Source: JAVBJN01 sp031546985
GTDB taxonomy: Bacteria > Bacteroidota > Bacteroidia > Chitinophagales > Chitinophagaceae
Assembly (NCBI GenBank): GCA_031546985.1
Contig: JAVBJN010000045.1
Coordinates: 10,504-74,503 of the forward strand
DNA: 64,000 nt
Direction: 5' to 3'
The position numbers and the translations under genes were made by a program. A model generated the notes under the pieces. The model was not told the DNA's origin, did no database searches, and saw nothing but the letters and a program-made list of their open reading frames with translations. Positions 8,324 through 18,045 of the stretch are shown here, in pieces; positions within the stretch are counted from its first letter, which is position 1; each line of letters opens with the position of its first letter.

Positions 8324-10834
8324 ATGCAGCAAAGTTTCATGAAAAAGTATGGCCCTCACCTTTTGGCGTTGGGCATTTTTATTGTGGTAGCCGTTATATT
8401 CTGCTACCCTGCCCTGCAAGGGAAAGTGCTTAACCAGCACGATTACATATCCTGGAAATCGATGACTAAAGAGGCTTCGGATTATTATGAAAAAACAGGA
8501 GATGTACCTAAATGGAGCAATAGCATGTTTGGCGGTATGCCAACCTATACCACGTACCTGCCAGGCAAAAGCAATTTTGTGTTTGGGCTGCAGGTAGGCA
8601 TAAATGCCATCTTCAGCAAACCCATAAACTTTTTTCTGCTCAGCATGATCGGGTTCTACCTGCTTATGCTTGCGCTGGAAGTGACCCCGTGGATTGCCAT
8701 TATAGCGGCCATTGCAGCCTCTTTTGCTTCGTATAACCCTATTATTATAGGTGCCGGACACGAAACCAAGATGTTTAGCATTGCCTATATACCTATGGTA
8801 CTGGCGGGCATTATATGGACGTATAAAGGAAAAAGAGCCCTGGGCATTTTAGTATATACCATTGCTATTGCGCTACTGTTCTCGAACTCGCATTACCAGA
8901 TGATTTACTATACGCTCATTGTAATTCTCTGCCTGGGCATCAGCGCATTGATTGGGGCTGTAAAAAGAGGTACCGTACCCGATTTCATAAAGTCAACGAT
9001 AATGTTGGTGGTCATTGGTGTACTGGGCGTATTGCCTACAGCTATTGGTATGCTTACCACTAAAGAATACAGTAAGAGCACCATGCGTGGTGGCGAAAGT
9101 GAGCTGACTATTAATAAAAAAGAAAAGAAAACCAATGGCGGTCTCGACCGCGATTATGCATTTCAGTGGAGCAACAGCATTGGCGAAACCTTCTGCATAC
9201 TTGTACCCCGTTTGTATGGCGGCTCATCTTCTGAGTCGCTGGGTGCAGGCTCGCATACCTACGAAACGCTAACCAGCATGGGCGTGCCCGAGCAATCGGC
9301 CGAAGCATTTTCTGAAAACCTGCCGCTGTACTGGGGTCCTCAACCGTTCCTCAGCGGGCCCGTTTACTTTGGTGCTATTGTATGCTTCCTGCTGGTATTA
9401 TCGCTCTTTGTGATTCGCAGCCGCAACAAATGGTGGCTGTTCATAGCCGGGGTTATTGCCATTGTACTATCGTGGGGTAAACATTTTGGCCTTAACGATT
9501 TCCTGTTCGATCACCTGCCTATGTACAATAAATTCCGTACCCCATCTATGGCGCTGGCCATTAGCCAGATCACCTTTACGGCGCTGGGTTTCTGGGGACT
9601 TTATGTATTTATTACAGAAAAAACAGACACCGCCAAACTGCTGAAACAACTGCGCAATTCGGTTATCATTACAGCAGGGCTGGCGTTGGTGCTTGGCGTT
9701 GGCATTGGTTTCACCACCAATATGACCGGCGAAAAAGACAAACAAACCCAGGCTATGCTGGCACAGCAAACCGGCAACGAGCAATCTGCCGGTAAACTGA
9801 TGAGCGCTATTCGCGAAGACCGCAGCAGTGCCGCACAGCACGATGCTATGCGCAGCGCTTTGCTTATTATACTGGCGGGCGGTATCCTGTATGCTTTTGC
9901 ACAGAAAAAAGTAAATGGCACCGTTGCCCTGGTTGTGCTGGGCGCATTGGTAACCTTCGATAACATGGGGGTGGGTATGCGGTACCTGAACGAAAAGAAC
10001 TATGTAGAGGAATCTGACTTTGAAGCCAACTTTCAGCCACGGCCGGTAGACCTGCAGATTATGCAGGACAAAGACCCTTATTACCGTGTATTTGACCTTA
10101 CCAAAGACACTTACAACGACGCGGTGCAAGCCTATTTCCATAAATCGGTTGGTGGTTATCACCCTGCCAAAATGGAGATCTTCCAAGATCTGATCAATGT
10201 TCAATTATTCCCGCAAGCGGGCAAACTGAACAAAGAGGTGCTGAACATGCTCAACACCAAATACATTGTTTTCAATGCCGGCAACCAGCCAGCGGCCCAG
10301 CCTAACCCCGAAGCCAATGGCAATGCATGGTTTGTAAACAATATTAAATGGGTAAACAGCGCCGATGATGAAATGAACGCGCTGAATGCCGAAAACCTGG
10401 GCGATACCGCTGCAGTGCCTAACGCTTTCCGCTCCAAAGAAACGGCTGTGGTAAGAGGCGATTTCAAAAAAGACATCGCCAATGAGCAAATCGGCAAAGA
10501 CAGTTCAGCCTATATCCGCTTAACCAAATACGGGCTAAACGACCTGGCTTTTGAAAGCAACAACAGTGCAAACGGCTTTGGTGTGTTCTCTGACATTTAC
10601 TACAACCTGGGCTGGAAAGCCTATATCGATGGCAAAGAAGCGCCCATTGTAAGAACAGATTATGTGCTGAGAGGGCTATACATCCCCGCCGGTAAACACG
10701 AGATCAAATTTGAGTTTAAACCCGCATCGTACGACCTGGGTGTTAAACTTTCTTACTTTGGCTCGTTCAGCCTGGTACTCGTTATTCTCGGTTCGCTGTT
10801 CTTTATCTTCAGAAAACCAGAAACTAAAGCCTGA
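8324..10834 (+). CDS. YfhO-family multi-pass membrane protein
   Basis: An 836-aa integral membrane protein with roughly a dozen hydrophobic segments between residues 10 and 560 and a last one at about 805-830. It has the layout of the YfhO family: an N-terminal GT-C-like membrane region (QGKVLNQHDYISWKSMTKEA), then a soluble domain rich in Asn/Asp, and a C-terminal beta-sandwich (YYNLGWKAYIDGKEAPIVRT) before the final helix. In Firmicutes YfhO relatives take part in glycosylating teichoic acids; in Bacteroidota the substrate is not known. An internal ATG at 8339 (MKKYGPHLL) could be the true start. Confidence 0.85.
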   Translation: MQQSFMKKYGPHLLALGIFIVVAVIFCYPALQGKVLNQHDYISWKSMTKEASDYYEKTGDVPKWSNSMFGGMPTYTTYLPGKSNFVFGLQVGINAIFSKPINFFLLSMIGFYLLMLALEVTPWIAIIAAIAASFASYNPIIIGAGHETKMFSIAYIPMVLAGIIWTYKGKRALGILVYTIAIALLFSNSHYQMIYYTLIVILCLGISALIGAVKRGTVPDFIKSTIMLVVIGVLGVLPTAIGMLTTKEYSKSTMRGGESELTINKKEKKTNGGLDRDYAFQWSNSIGETFCILVPRLYGGSSSESLGAGSHTYETLTSMGVPEQSAEAFSENLPLYWGPQPFLSGPVYFGAIVCFLLVLSLFVIRSRNKWWLFIAGVIAIVLSWGKHFGLNDFLFDHLPMYNKFRTPSMALAISQITFTALGFWGLYVFITEKTDTAKLLKQLRNSVIITAGLALVLGVGIGFTTNMTGEKDKQTQAMLAQQTGNEQSAGKLMSAIREDRSSAAQHDAMRSALLIILAGGILYAFAQKKVNGTVALVVLGALVTFDNMGVGMRYLNEKNYVEESDFEANFQPRPVDLQIMQDKDPYYRVFDLTKDTYNDAVQAYFHKSVGGYHPAKMEIFQDLINVQLFPQAGKLNKEVLNMLNTKYIVFNAGNQPAAQPNPEANGNAWFVNNIKWVNSADDEMNALNAENLGDTAAVPNAFRSKETAVVRGDFKKDIANEQIGKDSSAYIRLTKYGLNDLAFESNNSANGFGVFSDIYYNLGWKAYIDGKEAPIVRTDYVLRGLYIPAGKHEIKFEFKPASYDLGVKLSYFGSFSLVLVILGSLFFIFRKPETKA

Positions 10835-10855
10835 TAAATGCAGGTAAACAGATAC

Positions 10856-10892
10856 AAAAAAGCCCGGCTGGATTTACCAGCCGGGCTTTTTT
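10856..10892. terminator. Bidirectional terminator between yfhO-like gene and glycosyltransferase
   Basis: AAAAAAGCCCGGCTGG (10856-10871) and CCAGCCGGGCTTTTTT (10877-10892) form a perfect 16-bp stem with a 5-nt loop. Its A/T-rich ends suit termination of both convergent genes. Confidence 0.92.
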
Positions 10893-10904
10893 ATTATACA
10901 GGAA

Positions 10905-11771
10905 TCAGATCGATCCTTTCAGGTATTTCATCGCATACATCAGGTATTGCTTGGGTAGAAAAACCAGCTTAAACAGCTGGTAATACAACCCCGTACCCTT
11001 GCGGTAACGCATAATTTCCAATTCATGCCTGCGCATTACAGTTAAAAGTTTGAGCCGTTTTTTCTGCTCCGTACTGGCATTGGCAATATGCACCACCGAT
11101 GCGCCCGCCAGGTAATAGTTTGTAAAACCCAACCGGCTAAACTGTGCGCACCACAACTGATCTTCGCCATACATAAAAAAGCGCTCATCCAGTTTTTGAT
11201 CCGGGAAACGCAGTAGATGCGATTTTTTAAACATAAAGAACGCACCAGCCAGCCAGTCGCACGTAGTATCAAAATCGCCTTTAAAATACTTGCCCATCAT
11301 TAACCTGGCCCGTTGCCGGTAAGGTATAAGCAAGGGTATAAAACGCAACAGGTCCAACACCTCCCATTGTATGCTTCTAAAACGGCGTGCGTTGCGCTGG
11401 TAGCGCCCATCGGGGTAGTTGATGCGCACACTCAGTACGCCCAGCTCCTGCCGCTCTTCCAGCGTCTTTAAAGCAGGTGTAAAACAATCTTCGGTAAGGT
11501 AAGCGTCTGAGTTCAGCAATAAAATATGCTCTCCTGCCGCATGGGCTATGCCCAGGTTATTGCCTTTAGAAAACCCACCATTCTCTTCGCTCCTGATCAC
11601 TTTAATGTGGGGAAACAACGTGCGGAATTCCCCGGTACGATCAACCGGAGAGGCATTGTCTACCAGTATAATTTCATACCAATTGGCTTTTACCCACTGC
11701 TGCACACTGCGAATACAATCGCAGGTGAGATCAAAAGTGTTGTAATTAATGATAATAACAGAAAGCCGCAT
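10905..11771 (-). CDS. Glycosyltransferase family 2 (rhamnosyltransferase-like)
   Basis: A 288-aa GT-A fold enzyme. The N-terminus has VIIINYNTFDLTCDCIRSV, the nucleotide-binding VDNASP, the NGGFSKGNNLGI motif and the metal-binding LLNSDAYL near residue 95. The later FMYGEDQLWC gives the acidic catalytic residues seen in WbbL-type enzymes. A C-terminal basic amphipathic region suggests membrane association. It would add a sugar to a lipid-linked surface polysaccharide. It follows the flippase gene on the same strand after 6 bp, consistent with a two-gene operon. Confidence 0.87.
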   Translation of the reverse strand: MRLSVIIINYNTFDLTCDCIRSVQQWVKANWYEIILVDNASPVDRTGEFRTLFPHIKVIRSEENGGFSKGNNLGIAHAAGEHILLLNSDAYLTEDCFTPALKTLEERQELGVLSVRINYPDGRYQRNARRFRSIQWEVLDLLRFIPLLIPYRQRARLMMGKYFKGDFDTTCDWLAGAFFMFKKSHLLRFPDQKLDERFFMYGEDQLWCAQFSRLGFTNYYLAGASVVHIANASTEQKKRLKLLTVMRRHELEIMRYRKGTGLYYQLFKLVFLPKQYLMYAMKYLKGSI

Positions 11772-11777
11772 ACTTCG

Positions 11778-13265
11778 TTAGCTGAATTTTAGTTTCAGGT
11801 TAGACCATACCTTCGAAAACTCTGCAGACGCGTTAAAGCCGAGTATTCCAATACAGTACAGCACAGAGAACACCGCCGATTTGCAACAAGCATTCAACCA
11901 CCAGGGCAATTCTAACCCGGCTATAAGGTAGCCGAATGCGAATGTAACGCCATATGCAAGAAGTCCGCTTAGCAATACGAGCCAGCCTTTTGAGATAAAA
12001 GGCAGCAGGCGGAGTTTTTGTTTAAGAATATACAGTTTCAGGATATTAAATAACAAAACCGAAAACAAAAACACTCCAATTGCACCAGGCAGGCCCCAAA
12101 CGGGAATAACCACTGCATCGCCCACAGACATAAACAAGATGGTAATAACCAATACCCAGGTGTGCTGATGGTAAAAAGCGGTATTGCACATCAACTCGGA
12201 GTTGAGCCCGCCCGAAACATCTATGAGCTTGGCCAGCCCGCCAAAGAACACCAGCCATTTAATGCTGGCAAACTTATCGGAGTTAGACAGTATAATATCA
12301 TCGATAGACAACCAGATAAGCAGGTACAAGCCTACTGCAATAAGAAAGAGATTAAGCCACGACCCTGAAAAAAGCGAGCGTATTTCTTTCATTCGCTTAA
12401 AATGCCAGGCCCTTGCTATCATAGGACTTACAATTTGCCCGATGGCGCGCTGCGGTATTTGTATAAGCGCAGTAATGCGGGTAGACAGTGCATAAATACC
12501 CGCAGCCTTATCGCCCAGGAAATAGGCTACGAACACAATATCCATATTGGCATACAAACATGCCAGAAACCCCTGCATCATTAAAGAAAAAGCATATCCA
12601 AGCTGCTGACGTATGGCACTATTCTTAAAAAACAGGAAACCCGGGTATACAGGCATACCCAACCGGAGTGCATATACCAGCTGCACCGAAAAGGCAATAA
12701 GGTAGGTAAATGCATAGATCAGGATAAAATAATCGAACTGCATGCTGCCTTTAAGCACTGCAAACGCACCAGCCAGCCATATTAGCCGTATGAGCACCTC
12801 GCGAATGAGCATGGGCACCGCAACCCTAAGGCGCGTAGCGCAGTAAGCATCTAAAAGCCCCATAAAAGCCTGGCCCGCAATGAGCGGCACTATCAGAAAA
12901 AGGTATTTGCCGGTTAAGGAAGAGCTGCTGCTGTAATGCAGCGCTATCTGGTCTCTGAACACGTAAAAAGCCCCCCCCAGCAGCACACAAATCAAAGCAG
13001 AGATGAGAAAGGAAGAAAACATGAGCGACCCAAACACTTTGCGGTCGGTTTCGAATGCCGGAAAGTATTTGAGGATTAAACTGTTAAACCCGATTTGCGT
13101 AAGCGGGGCCGCAATAACCATGATGGCCAGCAGCACGTTTAACACCCCAATCTCGTCCAGCGTAAAGATGTGCGGAAAAATAAAAAGGTTAATCACCACA
13201 CCCAGGGTTACACCTGCCAGATTCACTACCCCGCCTTTGATACCCTGTCTGGTGACCACTCCCAT
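11778..13265 (-). CDS. Polysaccharide flippase (Wzx/PST-like)
   Basis: A 495-aa membrane protein with about 12-14 hydrophobic segments along its whole length, starting MGVVTRQGIKGGVVNLAGVT. This start, followed by NLFIFPHIFTLDEIGVLNVL, is typical of oligosaccharide flippases of the MOP superfamily. It would move a lipid-linked saccharide across the inner membrane. Its neighbours, two glycosyltransferases and an FkbM methyltransferase, support a role in cell-surface polysaccharide assembly. The exact polymer cannot be told. Confidence 0.85.
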   Translation of the reverse strand: MGVVTRQGIKGGVVNLAGVTLGVVINLFIFPHIFTLDEIGVLNVLLAIMVIAAPLTQIGFNSLILKYFPAFETDRKVFGSLMFSSFLISALICVLLGGAFYVFRDQIALHYSSSSSLTGKYLFLIVPLIAGQAFMGLLDAYCATRLRVAVPMLIREVLIRLIWLAGAFAVLKGSMQFDYFILIYAFTYLIAFSVQLVYALRLGMPVYPGFLFFKNSAIRQQLGYAFSLMMQGFLACLYANMDIVFVAYFLGDKAAGIYALSTRITALIQIPQRAIGQIVSPMIARAWHFKRMKEIRSLFSGSWLNLFLIAVGLYLLIWLSIDDIILSNSDKFASIKWLVFFGGLAKLIDVSGGLNSELMCNTAFYHQHTWVLVITILFMSVGDAVVIPVWGLPGAIGVFLFSVLLFNILKLYILKQKLRLLPFISKGWLVLLSGLLAYGVTFAFGYLIAGLELPWWLNACCKSAVFSVLYCIGILGFNASAEFSKVWSNLKLKFS

Positions 13266-13392
13266 TGAAACCCTTTATTTTGGCGGAAAAATAGAGAAAA
13301 ATAACTAAAAGGAATGATAAAGTGAGGGCTGGCAGGCTTAAATCAGGGTATTATTCAATATCTTGCGCTACCTTTTCCATGTATCAATACAG

Positions 13393-14229
13393 ATGAAAAA
13401 AGACTCTTTTGCGCAAAGAATTACAAGTGGTGCGTTAAACCGCTTTAAGCTGTTGGTAGCCAATCCCTATGCTCCCCTCGGCATAAGCGGTTTTGATATA
13501 AAAAAACTCAAACATTTATCTCCTGGCCCGGAAAGGCATATCAGCATACGCAATCATCCGCTGCATTATATTGCTCCACAGGAACTGGTACACGGATTAA
13601 AAGAGATTTTTGTAGAAGAGATCTACAAACAGACCTTTGGCCCCAAACCTTATATTCTCGACTGCGGCGCCAATATTGGCCTGAGTGTAATATACCTGAA
13701 ACAAATAGCCCCCGATGCTGAGATCGAAGCCTTTGAACCAGACCAGCAAAACTTTACACTGCTCAGCAAAAACGTAAAGGCCTTTGGCCTGGAGCAGGTT
13801 ACCCTGCATCAAAAAGCCATTTGGAACGCCAACGAAAAATTGCAGTTCAAGTCAGAGGGCACCATGTCGAGCCGCATGGCTACAGCAGAGGAAAACACCC
13901 ATAGCTTTACCGAAGTAACGGCCGTGCGTTTAAAAGATTTTCTTACCCGCCGGGTCGATTTTCTTAAAATAGATATTGAAGGTGCCGAATACCAGGTATT
14001 AAAAGACATAGCTGCCGAACTGCAGGTGGTGCAAAACATGTTTTTGGAATACCATGGCAGCTTTGCCCAGAATAAAGAACTTATTGAAATGTTTGGCTGG
14101 CTCAACCAGGCCGGATTTAATATATACATCAAAGAGGCTGCCCAGGTATACGATAAACCTTTTTATTCCCAAAAGCGCAGCACCGATACCTGGGATGTGC
14201 AATTGAATATTTTTTGCTCAAGAACCTGA
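13393..14229 (+). CDS. FkbM-family SAM-dependent methyltransferase
   Basis: A 278-aa methyltransferase from the ATG at 13393 (MKKDSFAQRI). An in-frame TTG 30 bp upstream is possible, but the ATG is preferred. The SAM-binding motif is YILDCGANIGLSVIYL, followed by the acidic EAFEPDQQNF and the FkbM-typical FLKIDIEGAEYQVLKDI. It probably O-methylates a sugar hydroxyl in a surface glycan, judging from the adjacent glycosyltransferase 8 bp downstream and the flippase upstream on the other strand. The acceptor is unknown. Confidence 0.87.
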   Translation: MKKDSFAQRITSGALNRFKLLVANPYAPLGISGFDIKKLKHLSPGPERHISIRNHPLHYIAPQELVHGLKEIFVEEIYKQTFGPKPYILDCGANIGLSVIYLKQIAPDAEIEAFEPDQQNFTLLSKNVKAFGLEQVTLHQKAIWNANEKLQFKSEGTMSSRMATAEENTHSFTEVTAVRLKDFLTRRVDFLKIDIEGAEYQVLKDIAAELQVVQNMFLEYHGSFAQNKELIEMFGWLNQAGFNIYIKEAAQVYDKPFYSQKRSTDTWDVQLNIFCSRT

Positions 14230-14237
14230 CGCGCCAT

Positions 14238-15164
14238 ATGTCTCCATTTTTCTCCATATGCATCCCGGTTTATAAAAATGTAGTGTTCCTGAAACGGCTA
14301 CTCGATTCTGTATTGGCGCAAACGTTTACTGATTTTGAGATCATTATAACAGACGACAGTCCCGACGAAACCGTGCAGCAATGGCTGGCTACCCATTTCG
14401 AGGATGCCCGCATACATTATTTCAGAAACCCTACCGCGCTTGGCACACCCGAAAACTGGAACGAAGGCATAAGAAAAGCCTCTGGCGAATGGATAAAGCT
14501 GATACACGACGACGACTGGCTGGAGACACCAGAAACCTTGCAGACCTTTGCGCAGGCTATACAGCAGCACCCGGGCAAAGTATACTTCTCTGCCTACCGC
14601 AACCATTTTCTGACCAGCAACCGCAGCGAGCTTGTGCGCTGCCCGCCATTGCGCTGGAAAATGGTACAAGCCAACCCGGCCATATTACATGCCCGTAACA
14701 TTATTGGTCCGCCAAGTGTAATACTGGTGCACCGCTCCATTAGCGAAATGTATGATAAACGGATGAAGTGGCTGGTAGACATTGATTACTACAACCGGGT
14801 TATGCAGCAGCACCCGTTTTATTACATAGACCAGCCTTTGATAGCCGTGGGCATTGGCGATGAGCAGGTAACCGTATCGTGCCATGCTGTGCCCGAAGTA
14901 GAAATACCCGAAGGGCTCCTTATGTTATCGAAACTAGCTGGCAAGCCCTGGCGCAACCCGGTGTATTTTGATGCCTGGTGGCGTATTGTGCGCAACCTCA
15001 ATATCTGGTCGGAGGAGCAGTTTAGCTCTTATGCCAATGGGCAGGATGTGCCGCAGTTTATCCGCAACATTATACAAAGGCAAAAGAATATTGCACCCAC
15101 AACCCTGCAAAATGGTTACCAATCCAAAATTTTAATGCTGCTGTGCTGGCTTAAAAACCGCTAG
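14238..15164 (+). CDS. Glycosyltransferase family 2
   Basis: A 308-aa enzyme from the ATG at 14238 (MSPFFSICIPVYKN). A longer TTG-initiated frame from 14214 would overlap the FkbM stop and is less likely. GT-A signatures are SICIPVYKNVVFLKRLLDS, FEIIITDDSPDE, GTPENWNEGI and WIKLIHDDDWLE, the last holding the D-x-D type metal site. The C-terminal half contains conserved aromatic residues but no domain I can name. It forms a pair with the FkbM gene and ends at a strong terminator. It probably acts in the same surface-glycan pathway. Confidence 0.87.
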   Translation: MSPFFSICIPVYKNVVFLKRLLDSVLAQTFTDFEIIITDDSPDETVQQWLATHFEDARIHYFRNPTALGTPENWNEGIRKASGEWIKLIHDDDWLETPETLQTFAQAIQQHPGKVYFSAYRNHFLTSNRSELVRCPPLRWKMVQANPAILHARNIIGPPSVILVHRSISEMYDKRMKWLVDIDYYNRVMQQHPFYYIDQPLIAVGIGDEQVTVSCHAVPEVEIPEGLLMLSKLAGKPWRNPVYFDAWWRIVRNLNIWSEEQFSSYANGQDVPQFIRNIIQRQKNIAPTTLQNGYQSKILMLLCWLKNR

Positions 15165-15271
15165 TGTATACCCGTTACTTCTTTTGCGCCGGGCATTTAT
15201 ACTTTAACGATCGAAGGGCTCGAAAACCATCCATTCGAAATTATGGTTCAATAATAAACCGCTTTCTAAAT

Positions 15272-15310
15272 AGCAAAAGGGCTTCCTGCATTACAGGAAG
15301 CCCTTTTGCT
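15272..15310. terminator. Bidirectional terminator between glycosyltransferase and permease
   Basis: AGCAAAAGGGCTTCCTG (15272-15288) and CAGGAAGCCCTTTTGCT (15294-15310) give a perfect 17-bp stem with a 5-nt loop, between convergent genes. Confidence 0.92.
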
Positions 15311-15328
15311 TTCAATATCGTATCGTTT

Positions 15329-16993
15329 TTATTTTCCTTTCAGCTTACTGTGCCGCATGCCATACATAAAGTAAATAGACAGGCCCAGTATCATCCACAG
15401 CAGGAATACCACCCAGCTCTTGCCCGGTATCTCTACCATCAGGTAGCAGCAGCTTACTGCACCCAACACCGGAATAAGCGACAGTTTACGAATAGCCGAT
15501 AAGATTACCGCATACAAAGCCACCACCAGGAACAGGCCAAACAACCAGGCTTCCAGATCCCAGGTGGGGAAAGCAGCCAGCATTTCTGAAATGCGCTCGC
15601 GGAACAATGCTATAAAACCAATATACAGCAGCGGCATAATGATGCGGCCGTTAATGTACGGCACTTTAAACTTACCCGAAGGCACTTCGCCCTCCTCTGC
15701 CTTAGGCAGCATAAGAATACCGGCCGATACCAGTACAAAGGCAAATAAGGTACCAATGCTGGTTAAATCCGTTACAATAGAACCTTCTACAAACAAGGAT
15801 GGAATACCCACCAGCAAGCCTGTAATAATGGTGGCAAAAGCTGGTGTTTTATAGCGGCGGTGCAGCTTGCCAAACGCATTGGGCAACAAACCATCGCGGC
15901 TCATGCTCATCCAAATGCGGGGCTGCCCAATCTGGAATACCAGCATTACACTCGTGGCGGCAATTACCGCACTTACCGAAATGATCTTGCCCAGTTTCTC
16001 TTTCCCAATCTTGTCAAACACGTAAGCCAGCGGATCGGCTACGTTATCGAACTCACTGTAATTGACCATACCGGTTATTACCAGGCTGGTTGCAACATAG
16101 ATTACGGTACAGATCAGCAGCGAATACAACATACCCCGTGGCAAGTCGCGCTGCGGATTCTTACATTCTTCTGCCGTGGTAGAAATGGCATCAAAACCAA
16201 TGTAGGCAAAGAACACTGCCGACACCCCTTTCAGCACCCCGGTAAACTGGTTGGGCATAAAAGGCGTATAGTTATCGGTATTGATGTAAAACACACCCAT
16301 ACCAATTACAATAAGCAGGATCACCATTTTAAGGATCACCATTGCATTGGCCGTACGCTTGCTTTCTTTAATACCAATATAGGCCAGCGCGGTTACCAAC
16401 ACAATAATAATAAAGGCAGGCAGGTTCATGATCACATGCCAGTTGCCCAGCATAGGAGCGGTGGCGTAAGCCGTTTGGGTTACATCACCTCCTTTTTCGA
16501 TAAGTCCTTCATAAATATGCCGCGCCGTAGTAGGATCGGTGGCCAGCCAGGGCGGTAAATGAAGCCCTACGGCATCGAGAATATTTACAAAATAACTGCT
16601 CCAGGATATAGCCACAACAATATTACCAATGGAGTACTCCAGGATAAGCGCCCAACCCATTATCCAGGCTATTACTTCGCCAAACGCCACATAAGAGTAC
16701 GTATAAGCGCTGCCAGAGGTAGGCACACGCGAGGCAAACTCGGCGTAGCACAAAGCCGTAAGACCGCAGGTAAAAGCGGTAAGAATAAACAGGAATATAA
16801 CCCCGGGGCCACCATCAAAAGCAGCCTGCCCGATGGTAGAAAAAATACCGGCCCCGATTACCGCGGCTACCCCCATAAGGGTAAGGTCTTTTACCGACAG
16901 CACTTTTCTGAGGCCGCTGGCCCCTCCGTGCCCGTCTTCGGGAGCGGTTTGAACCTGTTCGAGGCTTTTTTTGCGGAATAGATCTCTGAGCAT
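15329..16993 (-). CDS. APC-superfamily amino-acid permease (cationic amino-acid type)
   Basis: A 554-aa transporter with about 14 membrane segments. The first contains the unwound G-A-G-I-F substrate motif (VAAVIGAGIFSTIGQAAFDG), then CYAEFASRVPTSGSAYTYSY and the TM6-like FFAYIGFDAISTTAEEC, all typical of the APC family and its CAT-like branch (YfnA type). It would import amino acids by proton coupling at the inner membrane; specificity cannot be read. It starts 9 bp after the polyprenyl synthase gene on the same strand, so the two may share a transcript. Confidence 0.88.
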   Translation of the reverse strand: MLRDLFRKKSLEQVQTAPEDGHGGASGLRKVLSVKDLTLMGVAAVIGAGIFSTIGQAAFDGGPGVIFLFILTAFTCGLTALCYAEFASRVPTSGSAYTYSYVAFGEVIAWIMGWALILEYSIGNIVVAISWSSYFVNILDAVGLHLPPWLATDPTTARHIYEGLIEKGGDVTQTAYATAPMLGNWHVIMNLPAFIIIVLVTALAYIGIKESKRTANAMVILKMVILLIVIGMGVFYINTDNYTPFMPNQFTGVLKGVSAVFFAYIGFDAISTTAEECKNPQRDLPRGMLYSLLICTVIYVATSLVITGMVNYSEFDNVADPLAYVFDKIGKEKLGKIISVSAVIAATSVMLVFQIGQPRIWMSMSRDGLLPNAFGKLHRRYKTPAFATIITGLLVGIPSLFVEGSIVTDLTSIGTLFAFVLVSAGILMLPKAEEGEVPSGKFKVPYINGRIIMPLLYIGFIALFRERISEMLAAFPTWDLEAWLFGLFLVVALYAVILSAIRKLSLIPVLGAVSCCYLMVEIPGKSWVVFLLWMILGLSIYFMYGMRHSKLKGK

Positions 16994-17002
16994 GTAGTGC
17001 GT

Positions 17003-17974
17003 TTAGTGGTCTCTTTGTAATAACTGGCTTGCCAGCTGGAATAGCGGTTCCTTGCGTTTTTGCAAAACGGCCGTTTTCTCCAGGAAATCGAACGCCAGTT
17101 GCGCATAATGATTTTTTACCTGTTCGGCATGTTTGTCTACGCCCAGGGCGCGGAATAAAACCAGCACCAGCTCTACCTTTTTCTCTGCGTCGCTCCGCAT
17201 CAATTGGGTGAGCAATTCTTTCTGCTCTGCATTAGCCAATTCAAAGGCTTTGAGCAGCAGGTAGGTTTTTTTATTGGCCCGGATATCGCCGCCCGGCTGT
17301 TTACCAAATTTTTCAGGGTCGCCAAAAGCATCCAGTATATCGTCCTGTAGCTGGAAAGCGATGCCCATATTTTTACCAAATTCGTACAGCAATTTTGCAT
17401 TACCCTGGCTCGACCCACCTACCAGCGCGCCCATTTCGAGGCTCGCGGCCAGCAATACCGAGGTTTTAAGGGTTATCATATGTATGTATTCGTCCAGCGT
17501 TACATCCTTTCTTTGCTCAAAATCCATATCCAGCTGCTGCCCTTCGCACACTTCAATAGCCGTGCGGTTAAAGAGTTTCAGCAGCTCGGGCAGCAAAGCG
17601 GGGTTTACCTTAGCCAGTTGCTCATAGGCAAAAATGTTCATCACATCGCCGCTCAGGATACCGGCGCTTATACCATATTTCTTGTAAGCCGTTTCCTTAC
17701 CTCTGCGCAGCGGCGCATTGTCCATAATGTCGTCGTGCAGCAAGGTAAAATTGTGAAACAACTCTACGGCCGATGCCGCATGAAAAGCATCTTCATGAAT
17801 ATCGCCAAATAACTCATTGCCCATCAAACACAATACCGGGCGCACTCTTTTGCCACCCAGTTGCAGCATATACCTGCAAGGATCGTATAAATTAGCGGGT
17901 TGAGCCGGAAAACCAGCCTCGCCGAAATACGTTTCAAACCGGGTCAATAACTCCTGAAAACTTTGCATGCCCAC
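17003..17974 (-). CDS. Polyprenyl (all-trans) diphosphate synthase
   Basis: A 323-aa isoprenyl synthase that condenses isopentenyl diphosphate with allylic diphosphates. It has GGKRVRPVL (residues 40-48), the first Asp-rich motif DDIMD at 81-85 with the following RRGKETAYKKYG, and the second motif QLQDDILDAFGD, then KKTYLLLKA. The residue ahead of the first motif region (FHNFTLLHDD) points to a medium chain product such as C15-C20, but chain length cannot be fixed by eye. It lies between rnr and the permease on the minus strand; a hairpin separates it from rnr. Confidence 0.88.
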   Translation of the reverse strand: MGMQSFQELLTRFETYFGEAGFPAQPANLYDPCRYMLQLGGKRVRPVLCLMGNELFGDIHEDAFHAASAVELFHNFTLLHDDIMDNAPLRRGKETAYKKYGISAGILSGDVMNIFAYEQLAKVNPALLPELLKLFNRTAIEVCEGQQLDMDFEQRKDVTLDEYIHMITLKTSVLLAASLEMGALVGGSSQGNAKLLYEFGKNMGIAFQLQDDILDAFGDPEKFGKQPGGDIRANKKTYLLLKAFELANAEQKELLTQLMRSDAEKKVELVLVLFRALGVDKHAEQVKNHYAQLAFDFLEKTAVLQKRKEPLFQLASQLLQRDH

Positions 17975-18005
17975 AAAATAATAATAAGTTCAATAATAAA
18001 ATAAA

Positions 18006-18027
18006 GTCCCCACAATACTGCGGGGAC
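18006..18027 (-). terminator. Terminator after rnr (minus strand)
   Basis: GTCCCCAC (18006-18013) and GCGGGGAC (18020-18027) pair with one mismatch; read on the minus strand the hairpin is followed by TTTATTTTATT. It lies 19 bp after the rnr stop. Confidence 0.65.
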
Positions 18028-18045
18028 CATACTCCGGCCAAAGGC

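Noticed and set aside
13363..13393. TTG start giving 10 extra residues on the FkbM protein
   Set aside because: The added residues are not typical of the family and an ATG with good spacing is available at 13393.
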